Positions 1-6,768 of a stretch of DNA of 16,468 bases are shown one piece after another; the stretch's first letter is position 1, and every line of letters starts with the position of its first letter. A program made the translations under genes and the position numbers. The notes under the pieces were generated by a model. That model was not told the origin of the DNA and made no database searches. It saw nothing but the letters and a program-made list of their open reading frames with translations. This stretch comes from CAYOMP01 sp964405075 (lineage in GTDB: Bacteria > Bacillota > Clostridia > Lachnospirales > Lachnospiraceae), in the NCBI GenBank assembly GCA_964405075.1, contig CAYOMP010000050.1:1-16468 (forward strand). Reading direction: 5' to 3'.

Positions 1-62
<62 letters not shown>

Positions 63-86
63 TTTTATATATATTAGTGTAGTGAG

Positions 87-118
87 AAACAGGTATCAGT
101 TTAGAGACCTGTTTTTTT
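87..118 (+). terminator. Intrinsic terminator of the tRNA transcript
   Basis: AAACAGGT (87-94) pairs perfectly with ACCTGTTT (107-114) around a 12-nt loop, and the 3' arm runs into a T tract. It lies 25 bases after the tRNA end and closes the tRNA transcription unit. Confidence 0.85.
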
Positions 119-435
119 GTGCTGTAAATTGAAAAACATTTATGTATTAATAGTTTTGAAAGAAATATCAATTAATAAAATCTATAGAGAATATTTTTAT
201 CAGTAAATATAGTTTCTATATAATATAGTATCTTAGACAAAAAACTAATGTTAATCAGTAGGTATTCAAATTCTGACAATTAGCATTATGAAAGTCTGAA
301 GTTAAATAATATAGTATCTAACATTTAAACAGTTATACTCGTGATTATATCTAAGTGGGTATGTGTAAAAATGAGTCTTAATCTGATAGTTTCAAATCAT
401 ATATTATTTTCGTTAGAATTTTTGAAAATAATGAA

Positions 436-486
436 TATACAAACCATTTACGTTTAATTTACAAAGTGAAGATGATTAATTTTACA
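436..486 (+). promoter_or_regulatory. Candidate PhoP-box-like direct repeats upstream of ugpC
   Basis: TATACA (436-441), TTTACG (447-452) and TTTACA (458-463) start exactly 11 bp apart. A further TTTACA lies at 481-486, 23 bp after the third. Gram-positive PhoP boxes are known as TT(A/C/T)A(C/T)A-type hexamers at 11-bp pitch, and ugp genes belong to the Pho regulon in several bacteria. The site sits just upstream of a possible -10 at 496. Hexamers of this type arise easily in AT-rich DNA, so the regular pitch and the gene context carry the argument. Confidence 0.4.
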
Positions 487-495
487 AAACAGGGG

Positions 496-501
496 TATAG
501 T
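496..501 (+). promoter_or_regulatory. Possible -10 element of the ugp operon
   Basis: TATAGT matches five of six bases of the -10 consensus and would start transcription near 507, giving a leader of about 28 nt. No good -35 exists at 16-18 bp spacing (TGATTA at 473), which would fit an activator-dependent promoter using the repeats at 436-486. Confidence 0.3.
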
Positions 502-534
502 GTAAAAGGATTAAGCGAGATGGAGGAGAAGTAA

Positions 535-1677
535 ATGGCTGTATTAGCACTTAAAAATGTAAGTAAATGCTATGAAAATGGATTGTATGCAGTCAAGGAT
601 TTCAATTTAGAAGTAAATGAAAAGGAATTTATTATTTTTGTTGGTCCTAGTGGTTGCGGAAAATCTACAACATTAAGAATGATTGCCGGATTAGAAGATA
701 TAAGTAATGGACAGTTATGGTTAGATGGCAATCTTGTTAATCTTGTAGAACCTCAAGCGAGGGATTTATCAATGGTATTTCAAAATTATGCATTATATCC
801 ACACATGAGTGTGTATGTGAATTTAGCATTCTCATTGAGAATTCGAAAAGTATCTAAGAAAGAAATTGATGAGAGAGTTAGAAAAGTAGCAAAAATACTT
901 AAAATACAAGAAGTTCTTGATAGAAAACCTAGAGCGTTATCTGGAGGACAAAAACAACGTGTTGCAATAGGAAGTGCAATCATAAGAAATGCAAAAGTAT
1001 TTCTTATGGATGAACCCTTGTCGAATCTGGATGCTAAGTTGAGAAGTCAGATGAGAGTGGAATTGGCTAAATTACACAAGGAATTAGGCGCGACTATTAT
1101 TTATGTGACGCATGATCAAGTTGAAGCAATGACATTGGCAACAAGAATTGTTGTTATGAAAGATGGGATAATTCAACAGATTGATTCGCCAAGAGAAATA
1201 TATGATAAACCTAGATGCAAATTTGTGGCAGAATTTATTGGAAGTCCGGCAATGAATTTTTTTGTGGCAGATTGTATAGAGGATGGCGAAAAAGTGAAAA
1301 TGATTGTTTCTAATGGACGAATTATTTTAAATGACATTATTGGTAGTATTTTAAAGAAAAAATCTTATCAAGGGAAAAAAGTTTTTATAGGTGTAAGACC
1401 AGAAGATATTTGCATTGAGAAAGCAGAGAATGATTGTAAGAACAAAATAGATACAAATGAAAATATTGGAAAATTAGTTATGCAGGCAGAAGTAACAATG
1501 CGCGAATTGCTTGGAAATGATGTTATTATTCATTTTAAAATTCAAGGACATGAATATACATTAAAAACTACTTCTGAAACTAAGGTCAAGTGTGGAGATT
1601 ATATTGAAATTTCTATCAATGAGAACAGAATGCATTTCTTTGATTTGGATACTGAAGAAAATATTTTTAATGATTAG
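535..1677 (+). CDS. ugpC: ABC transporter ATP-binding protein, UgpC/MalK-type (CUT1)
   Basis: ATPase subunit that would power import of glycerol-3-phosphate or glycerophosphodiesters at the inner face of the membrane. In order: Walker A GPSGCGKST (37-45), Q-loop VFQNYALYP (Q83), signature LSGGQ (135-139), Walker B VFLMDEP (155-161), D-loop SNLDAKLR (163-170) and switch His193 in VTHDQ. The C-terminal third is the TOBE/regulatory region with GVRPED (286-291) and a MalK-like ending HFFDLDTEENI. At 380 aa it is slightly longer than usual for the family (about 355-370). Start supported by GGAGGAGAA at 522-530. One oddity is Ser147 after the signature (RVAIGSAI), where an Arg is normally found. 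First gene of the operon and 114 bp from ugpA, so it could also serve other CUT1 permeases. The assignment to Ugp rests on the neighbours. Confidence 0.88.
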   Translation: MAVLALKNVSKCYENGLYAVKDFNLEVNEKEFIIFVGPSGCGKSTTLRMIAGLEDISNGQLWLDGNLVNLVEPQARDLSMVFQNYALYPHMSVYVNLAFSLRIRKVSKKEIDERVRKVAKILKIQEVLDRKPRALSGGQKQRVAIGSAIIRNAKVFLMDEPLSNLDAKLRSQMRVELAKLHKELGATIIYVTHDQVEAMTLATRIVVMKDGIIQQIDSPREIYDKPRCKFVAEFIGSPAMNFFVADCIEDGEKVKMIVSNGRIILNDIIGSILKKKSYQGKKVFIGVRPEDICIEKAENDCKNKIDTNENIGKLVMQAEVTMRELLGNDVIIHFKIQGHEYTLKTTSETKVKCGDYIEISINENRMHFFDLDTEENIFND

Positions 1678-1727
1678 AGACAGAGTGTTTGCGACTTTAG
1701 CCGTGAAATAAAAGAAAAAATGTTAAT

Positions 1728-1758
1728 TTGACACAGAATACTTGTGATTTTTGGTTAT
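1728..1758 (+). promoter_or_regulatory. Possible internal promoter before ugpA
   Basis: A perfect -35 TTGACA lies at 1728-1733 in the 114-bp gap between ugpC and ugpA. The best downstream -10, GGTTAT at 1753-1758, matches only three of six bases at 19-bp spacing. If real, the permease genes could be transcribed apart from the ATPase gene. Confidence 0.3.
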
Positions 1759-1791
1759 GAGAAAAAAATTAATTTAATAGGAGATTAAATT

Positions 1792-2664
1792 ATGAGAAGT
1801 AAAATGGAATGTTGTATGAAGAGAGTTAGTCCTTATATTTTCTTAATTCCTGCAATGATAATTTTCGCTATATTTTTATTTTACCCATTTTTTAAAACTA
1901 TTTATTTGAGCCTGTTTAAGACTAATAAAATGGGACAGGCAAAATTATTTGTAGGATTTGGAAATTATATTGACTTGCTAAAATCGGAATCTTTTTATAA
2001 TAGTTTGTTGGTTACTACTATATTTGTGGTAATAGTTGTTATTGGAAGTATGTTGTTAGGACTTGTGGCGGCAGTACTTTGTAATAAGGCATTTCCGGGA
2101 ATTAGAATATTTAGTACCGCATATGCTTTGCCTATGGCAATTGCATCATCGTCGGCAGCATTGGTATTTAAAATTATGTTAAATCCAACAGTTGGTATTG
2201 TGAATAAGCTTTTGGGATTAAATATTAATTGGATTAATGATCCGAAATATGCCTTGATTTGTGTAGCTATATTAACTGCCTGGCTTAACAGTGGAATTAA
2301 TTTTTTGTACTTTAGTGCGGGATTAAGTAATATTGATGAGACTATATATGAGAGAGCATCTGTAGATGGTGCTGGAGAAGTACAGAAATTCTTTAGACTA
2401 ACGTTGCCGGGTTTGAGTCCGATACTATTTTATACTTTAGTGGTTAATATTATTCAGGCATTTCAGTCATTTGGTCAAGTTAAGATTCTTACAGAAGGTG
2501 GACCAGGTGAATCAACAAACTTAATTGTTTATTCAATTTATAGAGATGCTTTCTTTAATTTTAGATTTGGAAGTGCAGCAGCAGAATCAGTAATACTGTT
2601 TTTGATTATTATGGTTTTAACATTAATTATGTTTAGAATAGAAAAGAAGGGAGTTAGCTATTGA
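1792..2664 (+). CDS. ugpA: ABC transporter permease, UgpA-type
   Basis: One of two membrane subunits forming the translocation channel. Six predicted membrane segments: about 15-33, 72-97, 105-127, 155-180, 208-228 and 263-282. The cytoplasmic EAA loop that docks on the ATPase is clear at 187-207 (ERASVDGAG then RLTLPGL). The motif PGESTNLIVYSIY (238-250) is typical of CUT1 UgpA/MalF-like permeases. At 290 aa it matches the short, UgpA-like form rather than long MalF. The start is backed by AGGAG at 1779-1783. Met5 is a weaker alternative start. Its stop overlaps the ATG of ugpE by one base, so the two permeases are translationally coupled, as expected for a 1:1 heterodimer. Substrate is inferred from ugpB and ugpQ. 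Confidence 0.88.
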   Translation: MRSKMECCMKRVSPYIFLIPAMIIFAIFLFYPFFKTIYLSLFKTNKMGQAKLFVGFGNYIDLLKSESFYNSLLVTTIFVVIVVIGSMLLGLVAAVLCNKAFPGIRIFSTAYALPMAIASSSAALVFKIMLNPTVGIVNKLLGLNINWINDPKYALICVAILTAWLNSGINFLYFSAGLSNIDETIYERASVDGAGEVQKFFRLTLPGLSPILFYTLVVNIIQAFQSFGQVKILTEGGPGESTNLIVYSIYRDAFFNFRFGSAAAESVILFLIIMVLTLIMFRIEKKGVSY

Positions 2665-3572
2665 TGGATCACGTAGGAAACATTCAGGATTTAGCAGTAG
2701 ATGAAGAGTATTTAATAAAACTTCAAGAACAAATGAATGTAAAAGCAAAGGCAAAAAGAACAAGAAATAAAACATTACTTGTTATTTGTAACACAATTTT
2801 TATGATAATTGTATTGTCCCCTTTGTTATATGCAATAAGTGTGGCGTTCATGCCATCAAATGAATTATTTACAATGGAATTTAATTTGCTTCCATCCAGA
2901 CCAACTTTAGATAACTTTAAGATGGCATTACAGAAAGTACCTTTGGCAAGATTTGTTATGAATTCTTTTATGGTAGCAGGATTAATAACAATAGGTCAGA
3001 TTATTTCTTGTTCTTTAGCGGCGTTTTCATTTTCGTTTTTGGAGTTCAAGGGGAAAAATATATTATTTATGTTGGTTATGGCAACAATGATGGTACCGGG
3101 CGAAGCAACAATTATTTCTAATTATCTTACAGTTAGTAAGCTGGGATGGTTAGATTCTTATAAGGTTTTGATAATTCCATATCTGACATCTGCAATGGGA
3201 ATATTCTTATTTAGACAATTTTATATGTCTTTCCCAATTTCTTTATATGAGTCAGCTAAGCTGGATGGATGTGGTAATTTAAGATTTATTAGAACAATTT
3301 TGATTCCGTTAACGAAATCAGCTATTGGAGCCATGTCGGTTTATACATTTATTAATGCATGGAATATGTATATGTGGCCATTACTTGTGACTGGCAGTAA
3401 TGAAATGAGAACAGTTCAGATTGGTATTAGTATGCTGGATAGTGTTGAATCACAGTCTATTACTATGATGATAGCAGGAGTTGTAATGATTATAATTCCT
3501 TCAATATCAATATTTATTGTAGGTCAAAAACAGCTAATTCGTGGAATGTTCAGTGGTGCTGTTAAGGGTTAG
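2664..3572 (+). CDS. ugpE: ABC transporter permease, UgpE-type
   Basis: Second membrane subunit of the importer. I place the start at the ATG at 2664, sharing one base with the ugpA stop (TGATG). A TTG at 2661 is also in frame but adds only one residue. AGGGAG at 2648-2653 is well placed. The 302-aa protein has a charged N-terminal stretch of about 35 residues, six membrane segments (about 36-62, 98-123, 133-153, 166-185, 216-240, 266-288), an EAA loop at 195-215 (YESAKLDGCG then LIPL) and the family ending QLIRGMFSGAVKG, as in MalG/UgpE proteins. The N-terminal tail, rich in Asp/Glu then Lys/Arg, is longer than in E. coli UgpE. A 193-bp gap with stem-loops separates it from ugpB. Confidence 0.88.
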   Translation: MDHVGNIQDLAVDEEYLIKLQEQMNVKAKAKRTRNKTLLVICNTIFMIIVLSPLLYAISVAFMPSNELFTMEFNLLPSRPTLDNFKMALQKVPLARFVMNSFMVAGLITIGQIISCSLAAFSFSFLEFKGKNILFMLVMATMMVPGEATIISNYLTVSKLGWLDSYKVLIIPYLTSAMGIFLFRQFYMSFPISLYESAKLDGCGNLRFIRTILIPLTKSAIGAMSVYTFINAWNMYMWPLLVTGSNEMRTVQIGISMLDSVESQSITMMIAGVVMIIIPSISIFIVGQKQLIRGMFSGAVKG

Positions 3573-3575
3573 AGA

Positions 3576-3598
3576 ATGTAACGTTTATGCGTTTACAT
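3576..3598. promoter_or_regulatory. Small inverted repeat / cre-like site after ugpE
   Basis: ATGTAACG (3576-3583) pairs with CGTTTACAT (3590-3598) with one bulged T. On the minus strand the sequence ATGTAAACGCATAAA fits the catabolite-responsive element WTGNAANCGNWNNCW with one mismatch. It could be a CcpA-type or other LacI-family operator, or simply a weak hairpin. Confidence 0.25.
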
Positions 3599-3657
3599 AG
3601 ATTTGTGGGAAAAGTTCAAAATACATTAGTATTTGAAAAGACCACGATAAGGAAGCT

Positions 3658-3723
3658 GCGCACACTTTTGCAGGAGTAGAATATCGCAAAAGCGGCGCTA
3701 GAATGTGCAAAGCACATTCTTAG
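3658..3723 (+). repeat. Tandem intercistronic stem-loops between ugpE and ugpB
   Basis: First hairpin: GCGC (3658-3661) plus CTTTTGC (3665-3671) pair with GCAAAAG (3686-3692) plus GCGC (3695-3698), with a 14-nt loop. Second hairpin: AGAATGTGC (3700-3708) pairs perfectly with GCACATTCT (3712-3720) across AAA, and CT/AG (3698-3699 with 3722-3723) can extend it past a bulged T. Neither is followed by a T tract. The segment is visibly richer in GC than its surroundings. A processing or mRNA-stability element, or a dispersed REP-like repeat, is more likely than a terminator. Confidence 0.6.
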
Positions 3724-3765
3724 TTCAAAGTAAAACTTTTTATTAAGAAAGGAAAATGAGGAGAA

Positions 3766-5166
3766 ATGAAAAAAAGACTAATTGCTGGTATTTTAGCAGC
3801 GACAATGGTAATGGGTTGTATGGGATGTGGAGCGTCAAGTACAAATGAGAATACAACTCAGACAGAAGTTGAAACAACAGAAATTGAAACAACAGAGGCT
3901 AGTGAAAACAAAGTAGAAACTGTAGCAGATGTAGCAGACGGTACAACAATCACTTTTTGGCATTCAATGGGTGGTGTTAACGGTGAAGCAGTTGAGTATC
4001 TTGTAAAGAAATTTAATGAAGAAAATGAAAAAGGAATCACAGTTGTATCTGAATATCAGGGTTCATATGATGATGCAATTAATAAATTAAAGAGTGCACA
4101 GTTAGGTAATATGGGAGCAGACTTAGTGCAAATCTATGATATTGGAACAAGATTTATGATTGATTCTGGTTGGATTATCCCTATGCAGGAATTAATAGAT
4201 GCTGACGGATACGATATGTCTGCATTAGAACCAAATATTGCAGCATATTATACAATAGATAATCAGTTATACTCTATGCCATTCAATTCATCAACACCTA
4301 TTCTTTACTATAACAAAGATATGTTTGATGCAGCAGGAATTACAGAAGTTCCAACTAGCTTACCTGAAATAGAAGCAATTAGCGAAAAGCTAATGAATGA
4401 AGGTGGTGCTGGCGAAGCAGTAGCATTTGGTATTTACGGCTGGTTCTTTGAACAGTTCGTTTGTAAACAGCAATTACATTTTGTTGATAACGGAAATGGT
4501 AGAGAAGCAGCAGCTACAGCAGTAGAATTCGATTCAAATGGTGCTGGTCTTAACATTTTAAATGCATGGAAATCACTTTATGATAAAGGTTATGCTCCAA
4601 ATGTTGGTGATGATGATGCAGCAATTGCAGATTTTACAGCTGGTAAAGCAGCAATTACTTTTGGTTCAACAGCTTCTTTGAAACAGATTTTAAATGATGT
4701 AAATGGAGCATTTGAAGTTGGAACAGCTTATTTCCCAACAGTTACAACATCTGATAAAGGTGGAGTATCTATTGGTGGTGGTTCATTATGGGCATTGGAT
4801 AATAAGGATGATGCTAAAGCAGCAGCAACTTGGGAATTTATTAAATTCTTAGTATCAGCTGAATCACAGGCATATTGGAATTCACAGACTGGATATTTCC
4901 CAGTAACAACAGAAGCACATAATGAAGCAGTTTTCAAAGAAAATGTTGAGAAATATCCACAGTTTATGACAGCAATTGATCAGTTACATGATTCTTCACC
5001 GGAATCAGCAGGTGCTTTATTAAGTGTATTCCCAGAATCAAGACAGATTGTAGAAACAGAAATTGAAAATTTGCTTAATGGAAATGAATCAGCTGAAGAA
5101 GCGGTTGCAAAAATGGCAGAACAGATTAATAATGCTATTGAAGAGTATAATTTATTAAATGAATAA
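3766..5166 (+). CDS. ugpB: Glycerol-3-phosphate/glycerophosphodiester-binding lipoprotein, UgpB-type
   Basis: Extracytoplasmic substrate-binding lipoprotein that delivers ligand to UgpAE. The signal peptide MKKRLIAGILAATMVMGC has candidate lipidated cysteines at 18 or 21, followed by a Thr/Glu-rich linker (26-56). The mature part follows UgpB closely: FWHS (64-67), YQGSY (97-101), QIYDIGT (122-128), PFNSSTPILYYNKD (172-185), GGGSLW (337-342), TGYFPV (375-380) and Arg426 in PESRQIV. From memory of E. coli UgpB, the ligand residues Tyr65, Ser144, Gly307, Tyr346 and Arg397 have counterparts here, but Glu89 becomes Asp125 and Trp169 appears to become Ile223. The start is fixed by the signal peptide. 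The ribosome binding site AAGGA lies 12 nt upstream, and a second purine run (GAGGAG, 3758-3763) is too close to be used normally. Stem-loops on both sides suggest separate control of its level. Confidence 0.88.
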   Translation: MKKRLIAGILAATMVMGCMGCGASSTNENTTQTEVETTEIETTEASENKVETVADVADGTTITFWHSMGGVNGEAVEYLVKKFNEENEKGITVVSEYQGSYDDAINKLKSAQLGNMGADLVQIYDIGTRFMIDSGWIIPMQELIDADGYDMSALEPNIAAYYTIDNQLYSMPFNSSTPILYYNKDMFDAAGITEVPTSLPEIEAISEKLMNEGGAGEAVAFGIYGWFFEQFVCKQQLHFVDNGNGREAAATAVEFDSNGAGLNILNAWKSLYDKGYAPNVGDDDAAIADFTAGKAAITFGSTASLKQILNDVNGAFEVGTAYFPTVTTSDKGGVSIGGGSLWALDNKDDAKAAATWEFIKFLVSAESQAYWNSQTGYFPVTTEAHNEAVFKENVEKYPQFMTAIDQLHDSSPESAGALLSVFPESRQIVETEIENLLNGNESAEEAVAKMAEQINNAIEEYNLLNE

Positions 5167-5207
5167 GCTATTATCTTATTTTTGATATAAATATTTACTT
5201 CTCAAAA

Positions 5208-5246
5208 TCCTTAAACCAGTACAGTGAATATGTACTGGTTTGAGGG
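5208..5246 (+). repeat. Stable stem-loop after ugpB
   Basis: AAACCAGTACA (5213-5223) pairs perfectly with TGTACTGGTTT (5231-5241) around GTGAATA. The stem extends outwards to about 16 bp with two G-T pairs. It is followed by GAGGGCG rather than a T tract, so it is probably an mRNA 3'-end stabiliser or weak attenuator that would favour ugpB over ugpQ. Confidence 0.65.
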
Positions 5247-5272
5247 CGTTTAAAGGAAAAAGGAGATAGATT

Positions 5273-6001
5273 ATGGTAAAAATATGGGCACACAGGGGTG
5301 CAAGTGCATATGCACCGGAAAACACATTAGAAGCTTTTAAAATGGCTATTGAACAAAAGGCAGATGGTATCGAATTAGATGTTCAATTAACAAAAGACGG
5401 AGAACTGGTAGTAGTACACGATGAATGGTTAGAAAGAGTAAGTAATGGGGAAGGTTTTGTAAAGGATTATACTTTAAAGGAATTAAAGGAGTTGAATTTT
5501 AACAAAACTCATCCGGAATTTCCAGAGGCAAAAATACCTACATTAAGAGAAGTATACGAACTAATGAAAACAACAGATATGGATATAAATGTTGAATTAA
5601 AAACAAATGTATTTGAGTATAAAGGAATTGAAAAAAAGGTGTTGGAGCTGGCAAAGACAATGAATATGAAAAATAATATTATTTATTCGTCTTTTAACCA
5701 TAAAAGTGTAGTTAGACTTAAGAAAATGAATCCAGAGGCAAAAGTCGGATTTTTGTTTGCTGATTCATTTATAAAAATACCGTCATATGCATCTAAATAT
5801 GGGGCTGATGCACTTCATCCAGAGTTCTTTCATATTTTAAAACCAGATTTTGTGAAGAAATGTAAAAAGCGAGGCTTGGATTTAAATGTGTGGACAGTAG
5901 ATAAAGAAAATTATATGCAAATTATGATTAATAGTGGAGTGAATGCAATAATAACTAATAAACCAGATGTAGGTTATAAAGTTAGAGAACATATGAAGTA
6001 G
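5273..6001 (+). CDS. ugpQ: Cytosolic glycerophosphodiester phosphodiesterase, UgpQ-type
   Basis: Hydrolyses glycerophosphodiesters such as glycerophosphocholine to sn-glycerol-3-phosphate and an alcohol. It is a short GDPD TIM barrel of 242 aa with all core residues visible: HRG (7-9), PENT (15-18), ELDV with Glu34 and Asp36, HD (49-50) and Glu108 in VELK. These include the catalytic histidines (His7, His49) and the metal ligands. There is no signal peptide, so it acts in the cytosol on imported substrate, unlike GlpQ. AGGAG at 5261-5265 sets the ATG. As the last gene after an ABC importer with a UgpB-like binding protein, it makes the operon's function fairly clear. Ends before the bidirectional terminator at 6110. 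Confidence 0.92.
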   Translation: MVKIWAHRGASAYAPENTLEAFKMAIEQKADGIELDVQLTKDGELVVVHDEWLERVSNGEGFVKDYTLKELKELNFNKTHPEFPEAKIPTLREVYELMKTTDMDINVELKTNVFEYKGIEKKVLELAKTMNMKNNIIYSSFNHKSVVRLKKMNPEAKVGFLFADSFIKIPSYASKYGADALHPEFFHILKPDFVKKCKKRGLDLNVWTVDKENYMQIMINSGVNAIITNKPDVGYKVREHMK

Positions 6002-6109
6002 TTTTTTGCATTGGAAATATTTTGTTTATAATTTGATATAGAACATTCGTGGCTTTTGTTATGAAGTGAAAGTTAATAAGGTTTATAAATTGCTAATGGA
6101 AGAATATTA

Positions 6110-6145
6110 GAAAAGAAGATAGGCAAATTAGTCTATCTTCTTTTC
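6110..6145. terminator. Bidirectional terminator between ugpQ and the CYTH gene
   Basis: GAAAAGAAGATAG (6110-6122) pairs with CTATCTTCTTTTC (6133-6145), a perfect 13-bp stem with a 10-nt loop. T-rich arms occur in both directions. The stop codon of the minus-strand CYTH gene (6128-6130) lies in the loop, so that gene's last codons are part of its own terminator. Confidence 0.75.
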
Positions 6146-6580
6146 ACTTAAGTAACTATTATGATAATGCTTATCATAGGTGACTTCTTTGGAAAACCAG
6201 TCTGGAATAGTAAAGGCAGCTGCATCCTCTTCAGATTCAAATTCAACTTCTGCTAATTGGATGTCTTGAAAAGGAGCATTGAAAATATCTAATTCGATAG
6301 TATGTTTATCGTCATAGGGAATTAGATAGCGGCGTTTAGATATAATATTGCCATCAACTTTTTTTCGTAGATGCAAATATGCTTCCTCAGTAAGGGGTAA
6401 GTTGTATTCTTCTCTGGATAAGAAGCCTTTCGACTTATAAGTTAATGTATATTTATCATTACTTTTTCTGATGCGAACAACCGGTTCTGTACACAGATAA
6501 CCTTGTTCTATGTCTTTGAAAGTATATTCTTCTAAATTATCAGGTAAAGATTTTAGTAAAAATTTTCGTTCGATTTCCAT
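6128..6580 (-). CDS. CYTH-domain protein (triphosphate tunnel metalloenzyme family)
   Basis: Member of the CYTH/TTM superfamily, which includes inorganic triphosphatase, thiamine triphosphatase and class IV adenylate cyclase. The N-terminal signature ExExK is present as MEIERKF (Glu2, Glu4, Lys6). Charged tunnel positions follow: Arg36 and Arg38 (VRIRK), Lys48 and Lys51, Arg83/Arg84 (SKRRYL), Glu96 and Asp98 (IELDIF), Glu111 and Glu113 (AEVEFES). At 150 aa it matches the compact bacterial type resembling the Clostridium thermocellum tripolyphosphatase, so a metal-dependent triphosphatase is the likeliest activity. The exact substrate cannot be read from sequence. The start follows GTGAGGC (minus strand, 6588-6594). 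It stands alone, convergent with ugpQ and divergent from tetR, and its promoter region may be overlapped by the TetR operators. Confidence 0.85.
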   Translation of the reverse strand: MEIERKFLLKSLPDNLEEYTFKDIEQGYLCTEPVVRIRKSNDKYTLTYKSKGFLSREEYNLPLTEEAYLHLRKKVDGNIISKRRYLIPYDDKHTIELDIFNAPFQDIQLAEVEFESEEDAAAFTIPDWFSKEVTYDKHYHNSYLSEKKID

Positions 6581-6683
6581 AATTAAAGCCTCACTTTCTT
6601 AGGTAAAAATCAAGATTAATAATAGTATATATTGTTATATTGACTTTAACACTAGGCAATAATCACAAAATAGAACTTGAATA

Positions 6684-6704
6684 AATGATAGAATAACTAT
6701 TATT
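6684..6704. promoter_or_regulatory. Palindromic operator, distal copy, likely bound by the TetR regulator
   Basis: AATGATAG-AATAA-CTATTATT is an inverted repeat with one mismatch. Its 17-base core (6686-6702) is identical at 15 of 17 positions to the palindrome next to tetR. It lies 104 bp from the CYTH start, so it could also affect that gene. Confidence 0.55.
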
Positions 6705-6768
6705 TTGTTGCATAATGCACAAAAATAAAAACTGTCAAAAATGCCAAATTGAATAAAAAACATAAAAG

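Larger units (their letters stand above)
119..534. other. Long AT-rich intergenic region upstream of the ugp operon
   Basis: About 415 bp with no convincing gene. The only forward ORF I noticed (ATG at 371, 28 codons) lacks a ribosome binding site. Two things stand out. The 14-mer ATAATATAGTATCT occurs at 220-233 and again at 306-319. Hexamers of TTTACA type are spaced at 11 bp between 436 and 463. No riboswitch fold was recognised. Its length before a nutrient-transport operon suggests a regulatory region. Confidence 0.6.

Noticed and set aside
371..457. Short forward ORF of 28 codons in the ugp upstream region
   Set aside because: There is no ribosome binding site before its ATG and the composition is that of non-coding AT-rich DNA.
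786..983. Minus-strand ORF of 65 codons inside ugpC
   Set aside because: It lies antisense to a well-supported ATPase gene, has no recognisable family motif and is a by-product of the coding frame. The same applies to the antisense ORFs inside ugpB, tetR, the GPH transporter, the hydrolase, the MATE gene and the small lipoprotein gene.
2661..2663. TTG as the start of ugpE
   Set aside because: The adjacent ATG at 2664 is better spaced from AGGGAG and overlaps the ugpA stop in the usual TGATG form.
3756..3860. Out-of-frame ATG at 3756 opening a small ORF of about 30 codons overlapping the ugpB start
   Set aside because: The purine run before it is too close to the ATG, and the ugpB frame has a clear lipoprotein signal peptide from 3766.
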